Shown here in pieces: positions 8,024-15,016 of a stretch of 33,977 nt of DNA. Source of the DNA: Liquorilactobacillus capillatus DSM 19910 (GTDB lineage Bacteria; Bacillota; Bacilli; Lactobacillales; Lactobacillaceae); the NCBI RefSeq assembly GCF_001434915.1, contig NZ_AZEF01000017.1:1-33977 (forward strand), given 5' to 3'. The notes beneath the pieces were generated by a model. The model made no database searches. It worked only from the letters and a program-made list of their open reading frames with translations, and was not told the origin of the DNA. The first letter of the stretch is position 1. Each line of letters begins with the position of its first letter. The translations under genes and the position numbers were made by a program.

Positions 8024-8413
8024 TCAGCAATATTTAGCCGCCATCGCTTCAATCTCTATTTTGGCATCCGCTGGCAATGCTTGAACACCAACAGCTGAAC
8101 GGGCTGGCAGCAGGGGTGCCGACTTAAAAAATTCTGCGTACACCTCATTGACTCTAGCGAAATCGGCAATATTGGTCATAAAAACTGTAACTTTGACAAT
8201 ATCATCAACACCAAGCCCATCAGCATTTACAATCGCTTTTATGTTTTGCAGCGCTTGTTTTGCTTGTTCCACAACGTCTAGCCCTACCAACTTTCCTTTC
8301 TGAGGATCAATACCTATCTGTCCTGAACAATAGAGGACTTTGTTAACCTCCAATCCCTGAGAGTACGGGCCAAGTGCATTTGGTGCCATGTCAGTCGTTA
8401 TCGTTTTTTTCAT
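8024..8413 (-). CDS. ridA: RidA/YjgF 2-iminobutanoate/2-iminopropanoate deaminase
   Basis: 129 residues, full length for the RidA/TdcF family of trimeric cytosolic deaminases. Tyr17 (GPYSQG), Arg105 (LPARSAVGV) and Glu120 (KIEIEAMA) are the conserved substrate-binding and catalytic residues. RidA hydrolyses the reactive enamine/imine made by PLP enzymes, notably IlvA-derived 2-aminocrotonate, preventing damage to other PLP enzymes. Its position in the ilv operon, with ilvA two genes upstream and ilvD 47 bp downstream, fits that role exactly. Start supported by AAGGAGGT. Confidence 0.95.
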   Translation of the reverse strand: MKKTITTDMAPNALGPYSQGLEVNKVLYCSGQIGIDPQKGKLVGLDVVEQAKQALQNIKAIVNADGLGVDDIVKVTVFMTNIADFARVNEVYAEFFKSAPLLPARSAVGVQALPADAKIEIEAMAAKYC

Positions 8414-8441
8414 TATATATACCTCCTTTTGCTAGACTAAC

Positions 8442-9224
8442 TTATTGTGGATAGACAATAACTCTTTTTTTATCATTAGTGACCAATTCGATTGGTTCTC
8501 CGTAAAAACTGGTTAGACTTTCTTTGCTTAACAGCTCCGTTCGCTTGCCTTCCTTATAAATACTTCCGTCTTTTAAAAACATAACATTATCAAAACACGG
8601 CAACAGTTCTTCTGTATAATGAGAAACCATCAGTAAGGCCGGACTATTGGGGGCCTGTGTAATCTTCTGAATTTTTGCAAGCAATCTTTCACGAGCAAAA
8701 AGGTCCAACCCGTTACAAGGTTCATCTAAAATCAATAATTTCGGTCGAGCCATCAAAGCTCGAGCAATTAAAACAAGCTGTCTCTCTCCCTGTGATAGAA
8801 CCCGATATGGTTTGCCTAGCAGCTTAGCTCCGCCCAGTTTAGTTATCCGTTCTTTAGCCTCTTGCATCTCCTGTTTTGAATAACGTTCATATAATCCAAT
8901 ACTTGCAAATTTTCCAGAAAGGACTATTTCCTCAACTAGATCTCCAGGATGAAGCCAATCCTGCAAAGCAGTGCTCACCCAACCGATCTTCTTTTTTAGA
9001 TTAGGGATATTAGTATGACCAAAAAGGCCTCCAAGTACTTCAAGACTTCCTTGCGAAGGCCACACATCACCATGAATCATCTTCAGCATGGTCGTTTTAC
9101 CCGCTCCATTCAGTCCTAAAATAGCCCAATTTTCTTTATTTTTGATCGTCCAGTTGATGTTTTTTAAAATCTGTCTCTCTCCCTTTATCAAAGAGACATT
9201 TTTAAAAGATAAAATATTTTGCAT
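8442..9224 (-). CDS. ABC-type ATP-binding protein (YlmA/ModF-like), no permease nearby
   Basis: 260 residues, one nucleotide-binding domain: Walker A GLNGAGKTT (37-45), signature LSQGERQ (143-149), Walker B LLILDEP (163-169) and H-loop His202. The pattern LQDWLHPGDLVEEIVLSGKFASIGLYERY is characteristic of the COG1119 (YlmA/ModF-like) group. No membrane partner or solute-binding protein is encoded in the window, so it is an orphan ATPase, either pairing with a distant permease or acting in a non-transport role. It lies between ilvA and ridA with short gaps (53 and 28 bp) and is probably co-transcribed with them. Start supported by GGGGAG. Its connection to branched-chain amino acid synthesis is unknown. 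Confidence 0.87.
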   Translation of the reverse strand: MQNILSFKNVSLIKGERQILKNINWTIKNKENWAILGLNGAGKTTMLKMIHGDVWPSQGSLEVLGGLFGHTNIPNLKKKIGWVSTALQDWLHPGDLVEEIVLSGKFASIGLYERYSKQEMQEAKERITKLGGAKLLGKPYRVLSQGERQLVLIARALMARPKLLILDEPCNGLDLFARERLLAKIQKITQAPNSPALLMVSHYTEELLPCFDNVMFLKDGSIYKEGKRTELLSKESLTSFYGEPIELVTNDKKRVIVYPQ

Positions 9225-9277
9225 TCATTGAACTCCCCTCGTAAGATTTGGTTGTTATAGCTTTTCACTACATATGA

Positions 9278-10552
9278 TTAAACCATCATCTCATATAGCA
9301 TTTGGTTTTCTTTCAAGTCAATATAATAAGGATCAAACTGACCTAGCCTCAAGCGAAGCTGTTTAATATTATTTTTATCACCCAATCTAATACCGATCAA
9401 AACGGGACCTTTTCCACGATTCACTTTTTTAGTATATTCAAATTTTGTAATATCGTCGTCTTTATTCAAAACGTAATTAACTACTTCTCGCAGTGCACCC
9501 GGTCTTTGCGGAAAATTCACAATAAAATAATGCTGATAGCCCTCATAAACCAACGATCTTTCTTTGATCTCCTGCATCCGATCAATATCATTATTCCCAC
9601 CGCTGATTACACAAACAACCGTTTTACCTACTATTTCTTCGCGTTGGTCTTCCAAAGCAGCTACACTCAGTGCTCCCGCTGGTTCAGCAACAATTGCCTC
9701 TTTGCTGTATAATTCCAAAATAGTCGTGCAAACATGCCCTTCGGCAACATTGACCATTTTGTCTACATATTCCTTAGCATTGTTATAGGTCAATGTTCCT
9801 ACTGTTTTAACAGCTGCACCATCAACAAATTTATCAACTTTAGCAAGTGTCACAGGGTGTCCGCGTTTAAATGCTTCCGCCATTGAAGCCGCACCTGTAG
9901 GTTCAACTCCTACCACTTTCGTTTGTGGACTGATGTTTTTGGTATATGCAGACAACCCGCTGATAAGTCCCCCGCCCCCGACTGCAGCAAATAAGTAATC
10001 AACTTCCATATCCTGTGAACGTGCCTCATCGAAAACCTCATACGCGATAGTTCCTTGTCCCGCAATTGTACGTTTGTCATTAAAAGGAGCAATAAAAGTC
10101 AACTTGTTTTTTTCGCAAAAGTCGGTTGCTGCCTGTGCAGATGCATCAAATGTATCCCCTATCAGTTTGATCGTCGTCTCGTCTCCTCCAAAAAATCTAA
10201 CCTGCTCAACTTTTTGACGTGGTGTTGTTGTTGGCATAAAGATTACAGCTGGTATTTTCATTTTGTGGCATGTCCAAGCCACTCCTTGTGCATGATTGCC
10301 TGCACTAGCACAAACAATTCCCTTTTGACGATCAGCTTGGGGTGTTTGCGAAATCGCATAATATGCACCACGTATTTTAAAAGATCTGACTACTTGAAGA
10401 TCCTCTCTTTTGAGATAAACGTGACATTTGTACTTTTGAGATAAATATGTGTCGTACTGGAGCGGTGTACGCTTAATAATTGGATGCAACACCTCATACG
10501 CTTCGTCGATATCTTCTTTTCCTAATAGTTCTCTTTTAGTCATTACATCCAT
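9278..10552 (-). CDS. ilvA: Threonine ammonia-lyase (threonine dehydratase), biosynthetic
   Basis: 424 residues from ATG at 10552; GTG codons further upstream fall in the ribosome site AAAGGTGG. PLP enzyme converting threonine to 2-oxobutanoate, the first committed step to isoleucine. Schiff-base Lys59 in VVRSFKIRGAY, SxGNHAQG (about 85-92) and the glycine-rich phosphate loop VGGGGL are intact. The C-terminal ~90 residues (YFIVNFPQRPGALREVV onward) form a single ACT-like regulatory domain, so this is the shorter biosynthetic form, probably isoleucine-inhibited. It follows ilvC after a 122-bp structured spacer. Confidence 0.95.
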   Translation of the reverse strand: MDVMTKRELLGKEDIDEAYEVLHPIIKRTPLQYDTYLSQKYKCHVYLKREDLQVVRSFKIRGAYYAISQTPQADRQKGIVCASAGNHAQGVAWTCHKMKIPAVIFMPTTTPRQKVEQVRFFGGDETTIKLIGDTFDASAQAATDFCEKNKLTFIAPFNDKRTIAGQGTIAYEVFDEARSQDMEVDYLFAAVGGGGLISGLSAYTKNISPQTKVVGVEPTGAASMAEAFKRGHPVTLAKVDKFVDGAAVKTVGTLTYNNAKEYVDKMVNVAEGHVCTTILELYSKEAIVAEPAGALSVAALEDQREEIVGKTVVCVISGGNNDIDRMQEIKERSLVYEGYQHYFIVNFPQRPGALREVVNYVLNKDDDITKFEYTKKVNRGKGPVLIGIRLGDKNNIKQLRLRLGQFDPYYIDLKENQMLYEMMV

Positions 10553-10595
10553 TAACGCCACCACCTTTTAAATAATTTATTGTATTATGTATGAT

Positions 10596-10657
10596 GAAAA
10601 GCGGAATACGCGCCCCGCGATCCAAATTTGGATTGAGGTTCCTTTATTTCGCTTTTC
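10596..10657 (-). promoter_or_regulatory. Structured ilvC-ilvA spacer element
   Basis: An outer 13-bp stem (10596-10608 with 10645-10657, one G-U) encloses the perfect 14-base palindrome ATCCAAATTTGGAT (10620-10633) and a small CGCG-N3-CGCG hairpin (10609-10619), a three-way-junction-like fold. No T tract follows in either direction, so an RNA processing or stability element between ilvC and ilvA is more likely than a terminator. Confidence 0.45.
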
Positions 10658-10674
10658 TGATATATCTTTTAAAA

Positions 10675-11718
<1,044 letters not shown>

Positions 11719-11794
11719 TTATTAGTCAAAAAGCTTTAATATTGCCTAAAAAATGTGTACAATACATCTGATTAATCTTTTTCTACATCAGTTA

Positions 11795-12061
11795 CTAGTT
11801 AGTACCTGAATTTTTTGTGAAATCATCCGTGCACCAGTTCACGCTTAAAACGTCTATCTGTTTAGCAATCACTCTTTTTAGATGTTCGCGTTCTTGGGCT
11901 TGAGCAACATAAATTCTGAATTTTGCTACCGCTAACTGGTTATCTGGTGTTGAAGCAATTAAGGCACTTTCAATATTGATATTTCTTCGTGTCAGCAACC
12001 CGGTAAGACGATTTAGAACGCCTACCCTATTCTTCATTTTGCATTCAATTATTTCATGCAT
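11795..12061 (-). CDS. ilvN: Acetolactate synthase small (regulatory) subunit
   Basis: 88 residues forming essentially one ACT domain: CKMKNRVGVLNRLTGLLTRR then NIESALIAST. It binds IlvB and confers valine feedback control. It is shorter than the ~160-residue IlvH type and matches short IlvN/IlvM-like subunits lacking the C-terminal domain. ATG begins on the base after the ilvB stop codon, with AGGGG inside the ilvB end, so the two subunits are translationally coupled and probably made in fixed ratio. The C-terminal tail DDFTKNSGTN is polar and probably flexible. Confidence 0.93.
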   Translation of the reverse strand: MHEIIECKMKNRVGVLNRLTGLLTRRNINIESALIASTPDNQLAVAKFRIYVAQAQEREHLKRVIAKQIDVLSVNWCTDDFTKNSGTN

Positions 12062-13783
12062 TTAATCGACCCCTAACATAACTTGATTGGGCTGACCTGG
12101 AGCAATCATTGGGTAAACCTGTTCAAGCTCGGGAATATCTGCCTCCACCAAGGCACTTTCGTTCTTTGCAAAAACATCTGCCAATGTTTTACGCCAAGAC
12201 TTAGGAGAAAGCTTTACACTTTTGATTCCGTATGCATGAGCTAGCTTAATGAAATTAGGTTGACCGCTGAATATCGTTTGAGAGCGCCTTTTTTCGTAGA
12301 ATAAATCCTGCCATTGGCGTACCATCCCAAGTGCTTTGTTATTCAAAATAATTATCTTGATGTTCAATTTGTACTCTCTGATAACATCAAGTTCTTCCAC
12401 TGTCATCTGTATTCCACCATCACCTACAAATAAAACTACTTCTTTTTCGGGAACTGCCAACTTAGCACCGATAGCTGCCGGCAGGCCAAACCCCATTGTA
12501 CCCAATCCACCGCTAGTAATTATCTGTCGCGGTCTTTTAAAGGGATAGTACTGTGCTGCCCACATTTGGTGCTGCCCAACATCGGTAACGATGGTTGCAT
12601 CCCCAGCAGTTAGCCTGCCAACTTCTTCAATCACTGCTTGTGGTTTGATCTGTTTCTCATTTGTTTCATAATTTTGCGGGTGCTGTTGTCTCCAATCAGT
12701 CAGTTGCTGCAGCCATTCTTTATGTTCTTGCCTAGTCCTAGTCTTTGCATTGCTTGTTAACCAATCCAAAGCCTTTCTTGCATCTGCTCTAACTGGAAAC
12801 TCTGTTGTAATGACTTTTCCTAGTTCAGATTCATCTATATCGATATGTGCTATTCGTGCATTTGGTGCAAACTCGGCGGCATTAGTTGCCAGCCGATCAT
12901 CAAAACGAGACCCGATATTCAAGAGAAAATCACATTCATAAAATGCCATGTTGGCTTGGTAGGTTCCGTGCATCCCACCCATCCCCAAGAAAAGAGAATC
13001 ATTAGCCGGCAGCACACCTAAACTTACTAATGTCGAAACTACAGGAAAGTTGAATTCATGTACAAATTCCCTGAGCTCTGGTACCGCATCTGCTGCAATC
13101 ACACCGCCCCCAGCAAGGACCAACGGTTTTTTTGCTTGTAAAAGTGCCTCGTGAATGCTTGAAAGCATGGCTTCATCAAGTTTTTCCTCTTGTTGAATAC
13201 TGTATAGTGCATCAGTCTTACCATCGTCTTTATCACTAGTTGAATCCGAGGCCACATTTTTGGGAAGGTCAATGACAACCGGACCAGATCGCCCACTGAC
13301 GGCAACTGCAAACGCCTCTTCTATAACTTTAGGAAGATTTTTAACGTCATGTACCTGATAATTTTGTTTTGTAACTGGTGCAGTTATGCTTAAAATATCT
13401 ACTTCTTGGAAAGCATCTTTTCCAATGGCAGCACAGCCGACTTGACCCGTAAAAACAACCAGTGGGATTGAATCGAGCATTGCATCTGCAATCCCTGTTA
13501 TTGCGTTGGTAGCACCGGGGCCAGAGGTCACAAACACAACTCCGATTTTTCCTGTTGCTTTGGCATACCCTTCAGCCGCATGAACCGCACCTTGCTCATG
13601 CCGGACAAGAATGTTGTCAAATGATTGCCGATAAACTGCATCATAGAGCGGCAATACAGCTCCACCTGGATAACCGAAAACTAGTTCTACCCCCTGCTGC
13701 CCTAATGTTTCAAGTAAAACATCTGAACCTGTTGCCAGGTCATCCTCTTTTAACTGATCCTTTTTGTTGTGTTCTGCCAACAT
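12062..13783 (-). CDS. ilvB: Acetolactate synthase large (catalytic) subunit
   Basis: 573 residues, three-domain TPP enzyme that condenses two pyruvates, or pyruvate with 2-oxobutanoate, at the entry to Val/Leu and Ile synthesis. Catalytic Glu63 (VRHEQGAVHAAEGYA), SGPGATNAITGIADAMLDS, and the TPP/Mg2+ motif from GDGGIQMTVEEL to LNNKALGMVRQWQ are intact. The presence of ilvN and the anabolic operon argue against a catabolic AlsS. The start is supported by the very strong site GAGGAGGTG. It is the first enzyme gene after the peptide attenuator at 13945-14117; about 130 bases of untranslated sequence separate the second terminator from this start. Confidence 0.96.
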   Translation of the reverse strand: MLAEHNKKDQLKEDDLATGSDVLLETLGQQGVELVFGYPGGAVLPLYDAVYRQSFDNILVRHEQGAVHAAEGYAKATGKIGVVFVTSGPGATNAITGIADAMLDSIPLVVFTGQVGCAAIGKDAFQEVDILSITAPVTKQNYQVHDVKNLPKVIEEAFAVAVSGRSGPVVIDLPKNVASDSTSDKDDGKTDALYSIQQEEKLDEAMLSSIHEALLQAKKPLVLAGGGVIAADAVPELREFVHEFNFPVVSTLVSLGVLPANDSLFLGMGGMHGTYQANMAFYECDFLLNIGSRFDDRLATNAAEFAPNARIAHIDIDESELGKVITTEFPVRADARKALDWLTSNAKTRTRQEHKEWLQQLTDWRQQHPQNYETNEKQIKPQAVIEEVGRLTAGDATIVTDVGQHQMWAAQYYPFKRPRQIITSGGLGTMGFGLPAAIGAKLAVPEKEVVLFVGDGGIQMTVEELDVIREYKLNIKIIILNNKALGMVRQWQDLFYEKRRSQTIFSGQPNFIKLAHAYGIKSVKLSPKSWRKTLADVFAKNESALVEADIPELEQVYPMIAPGQPNQVMLGVD

Positions 13784-13910
13784 GGTTTCACCTCCTCTTG
13801 AAAACCAGACCTACCTTTGATGTTTTGGAAATCCTTTCACATCAATTTCTCCTACTTAATCAGATTAGGCACCACCCCCTTTAATTTTTTCTAAAAGCAC
13901 TTATTTTTCC

Positions 13911-13944
13911 AAAAATAAAAGCATCCATCTTAACGATGGATGCT
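13911..13944 (-). terminator. Second (downstream) terminator of the ilv leader
   Basis: On the minus strand AGCATCCATC pairs perfectly with GATGGATGCT (10 bp, five-base loop) and is followed by TTTATTTTT. It starts directly after the T run of the attenuator terminator, giving two terminators in series before ilvB. No competing structure for this hairpin was found. Confidence 0.75.
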
Positions 13945-13979
13945 AAAAAAATCCACCGCTCTAATTTCTTAGCGCGGTG
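13945..13979 (-). terminator. ilv attenuator terminator
   Basis: On the minus strand CACCGCGCTAA (13979-13969) pairs with TTAGAGCGGTG (13964-13954) with a single internal mismatch and a GAAA-like loop, followed by one A and seven T (13951-13945). Its 5' arm is also the 3' arm of the antiterminator, so the two folds exclude each other. Confidence 0.85.
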
Positions 13980-14037
13980 TGATTTATTCCTCGGGTTGCT
14001 AACTCAAAGTAGCCCAGGCATTAAATCACACTCGCGC
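13972..14037 (-). promoter_or_regulatory. ilv antiterminator stem
   Basis: Bases 14037-14022, which are leader codons 27-32, pair with 13986-13972 over 15 bp with one bulged A. The pairing takes eight bases of the terminator 5' arm. The leader stop codon lies in the enclosed loop, so a ribosome finishing the peptide sits between the two arms, while one stalled further upstream on Leu/Val/Ile codons leaves the stem free to form. Confidence 0.75.
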
Positions 14038-14117
14038 ATGATAATAATGACTAGGACAATTAGTACGATAACGTTTGGTAATACTCTCACAACTAATCGA
14101 TCATTACATGAACTCAT
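14004..14117 (-). CDS. ilv operon leader peptide (BCAA-codon attenuator)
   Basis: A 37-codon ORF with ATG at 14117 and GAGGGG nine bases upstream. Residues 8-26 read LVVRVLPNVIVLIVLVIII; in all 19 of 37 residues are Leu, Val or Ile. This matches the logic of enterobacterial ilvL/ivbL leaders: scarcity of any charged branched-chain tRNA should stall the ribosome in codons 8-26. It ends at TGA (14006-14004), inside the loop of the antiterminator hairpin, and is followed by a canonical terminator 25 bases on. It lies 42 bp after a small zinc-ribbon gene and about 220 bp before ilvB. The peptide probably has no function beyond being translated. Codon content, ribosome site and alternative RNA folds all agree. 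Confidence 0.85.
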   Translation of the reverse strand: MSSCNDRLVVRVLPNVIVLIVLVIIIMRECDLMPGLL

Positions 14118-14159
14118 GTGATCTAACCCCTCTCTTTTAATTTTTATATTCGGATATTT

Positions 14160-14372
14160 TTAGAAAAAAACCTCTTGTTCAGTATGAAAACCGCAAACCG
14201 AACAATATTCATCATTGGGAGTAAGCGCTCCGCAGTTAACACAAATGTTAACTTCTACTTCTTTCTTCTCAGAACTGAAAATAAGTTGCGTGCCACAATT
14301 AGAACAGTATCTCCCAACAGTAACCTTAACCCCACAGCTCTGACAAGTGACCATATCATATGCCAACTTCAT
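14160..14372 (-). CDS. Small double zinc-ribbon protein
   Basis: 70 residues from ATG at 14372 (GGAGGG six bases upstream; a TTG at 14390 is less likely). Two copies of C-X2-C-X9-C-X2-C: CQSCGVKVTVGRYCSNCG and CVNCGALTPNDEYCSVCG, joined by a charged linker (FSSEKKEVEVN). Each should bind one zinc. No membrane helix or catalytic domain follows, so it is a stand-alone double zinc ribbon of unknown function; such modules commonly bind nucleic acid or protein. It is followed after 42 bp by the ilv leader peptide with no terminator between, so the promoter at 14522-14550 may transcribe it together with the ilv leader. Confidence 0.8.
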   Translation of the reverse strand: MKLAYDMVTCQSCGVKVTVGRYCSNCGTQLIFSSEKKEVEVNICVNCGALTPNDEYCSVCGFHTEQEVFF

Positions 14373-14389
14373 AAACATCCCTCCGAACA

Positions 14390-14409
14390 ATTATCTGACA
14401 ACAGATAAT
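14390..14409 (-). promoter_or_regulatory. Hairpin next to the zinc-ribbon ribosome site
   Basis: ATTATCTG (14390-14397) and CAGATAAT (14402-14409) form a perfect 8-bp stem with a four-base loop. In the minus-strand transcript it ends five bases before the GGAGGG site, close enough to affect ribosome access. Confidence 0.45.
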
Positions 14410-14521
14410 ACCGACATGTTACAGAATGCTATAACAGTTGCTGATTCGTTTTTTGCCGAAAACAATAAAACGTCTCTCAAGCTCCTGCCTCATCAAAGCA
14501 TGAGTTTCTTTCATGTGTGCA

Positions 14522-14550
14522 ATACTACACTCTGATTTTAATGCTGTCAA
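14522..14550 (-). promoter_or_regulatory. Promoter of the zinc-ribbon gene and probably the ilv operon
   Basis: Minus strand TTGACA (14550-14545), 17 bp, TAGTAT (14527-14522); predicted start near 14515, giving a ~143-base untranslated leader. This is the best minus-strand promoter upstream of ilvB. A weaker AT-rich candidate with TATAAA lies in the gap between the zinc-ribbon stop and the leader peptide. Confidence 0.6.
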
Positions 14551-14732
14551 CATCTTTTTTTAATAAAAACCCCTTTGTTTTTAGGTTGTACACAACTTTT
14601 TTATTATTTTTATTCTTTTGTATTAATTCTAAATAATCCTTTAAAATACTTTTTTAAGGTCCATATAATGTAGTTTTCCAAAAAAAGATACCCATTAATT
14701 ATCTTTTATTAATTATTTTCATAAGTTTACTG

Positions 14733-14762
14733 TTGACAAATAAGTTTTCACAGCTGTATAGT
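14733..14762 (+). promoter_or_regulatory. Promoter of the MHS permease leader
   Basis: TTGACA (14733-14738), 18 bp, TATAGT (14757-14762). The predicted start near 14769 gives a 33-base leader with GAGGAG before the small ORF at 14802. Confidence 0.75.
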
Positions 14763-14801
14763 TACAAACATATTAAAAAAGACTAAGAGGAGCATAAAAT
14801 A

Positions 14802-14858
14802 ATGATGACTACCAATACTAACATTCAAATTATTATTCTCAGCGCGATTATTAATTGA
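14802..14858 (+). CDS. Ile-rich leader peptide ahead of the MHS permease
   Basis: 18 codons, MMTTNTNIQIIILSAIIN, ending at TGA (14856-14858). Six of 18 residues are Ile, all AUU, including a run of three and a run of two; three Thr and three Asn are also present. GAGGAG lies nine bases upstream and a clear promoter precedes it. Downstream come a hairpin (14878-14896), which competes with an earlier stem (14860-14865 with 14879-14884), and a terminator. This is the arrangement of a ribosome-mediated attenuator sensing isoleucyl-tRNA. The exact antiterminator pairing is not settled: GACAG (14893-14897) can pair with CTGTC (14916-14920) in the terminator arm. Confidence 0.7.
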   Translation: MMTTNTNIQIIILSAIIN

Positions 14859-14877
14859 TGCGGGCTGTATTTTGAAA

Positions 14878-14896
14878 TGTCCGCAGTTAGCGGACA
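14878..14896 (+). promoter_or_regulatory. Leader hairpin of the MHS permease mRNA
   Basis: TGTCCGC (14878-14884) pairs perfectly with GCGGACA (14890-14896), loop AGTTA. Its 5' arm can instead pair with GCGGGC (14860-14865) right after the leader stop codon, so it is a candidate pause or switching hairpin. Confidence 0.6.
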
Positions 14897-14905
14897 GTGT
14901 TGGTT

Positions 14906-14944
14906 AAGCCAGAAGCTGTCAAACAGCTTCCGGCTTTTTTCTTT
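14906..14944 (+). terminator. Attenuator terminator upstream of the MHS permease
   Basis: AAGCC-A-GAAGCTGT (14906-14919) pairs with ACAGCTTC-C-GGCTT (14923-14936): 13 bp with one A/C mismatch and a CAA loop, followed by TTTTCTTT. It lies between the leader peptide and the permease start, where a terminator makes sense only as an attenuator. Confidence 0.8.
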
Positions 14945-15016
14945 GCCTTATCCGTTGGGGGGTGTTAAAAAGCAAAAAAATATGATATCACAAAATTTTA
15001 TTTTAGGAGGATCTTT

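Noticed and set aside
10596-10657. Terminator between ilvC and ilvA.
   Set aside because: The structure is strong, but no T run follows it in the transcribed direction and ilvA has no clear promoter of its own.
13868-13882. T-box-like sequence GGGTGGTGCC on the minus strand in the ilvB 5' region.
   Set aside because: It is one base off the T-box GGGUGGNACC core, but no matching 3' arm or terminator follows it and no stem I/specifier region is recognisable upstream. The peptide attenuator explains the region better.
13936-14121. Plus-strand 61-codon ORF opposite the ilv leader.
   Set aside because: It is the antisense shadow of the terminators and leader peptide and has no ribosome site.
14175-14408. 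Plus-strand 77-codon ORF opposite the zinc-ribbon gene.
   Set aside because: Antisense shadow; the minus strand has the spaced Cys pairs and a good ribosome site.
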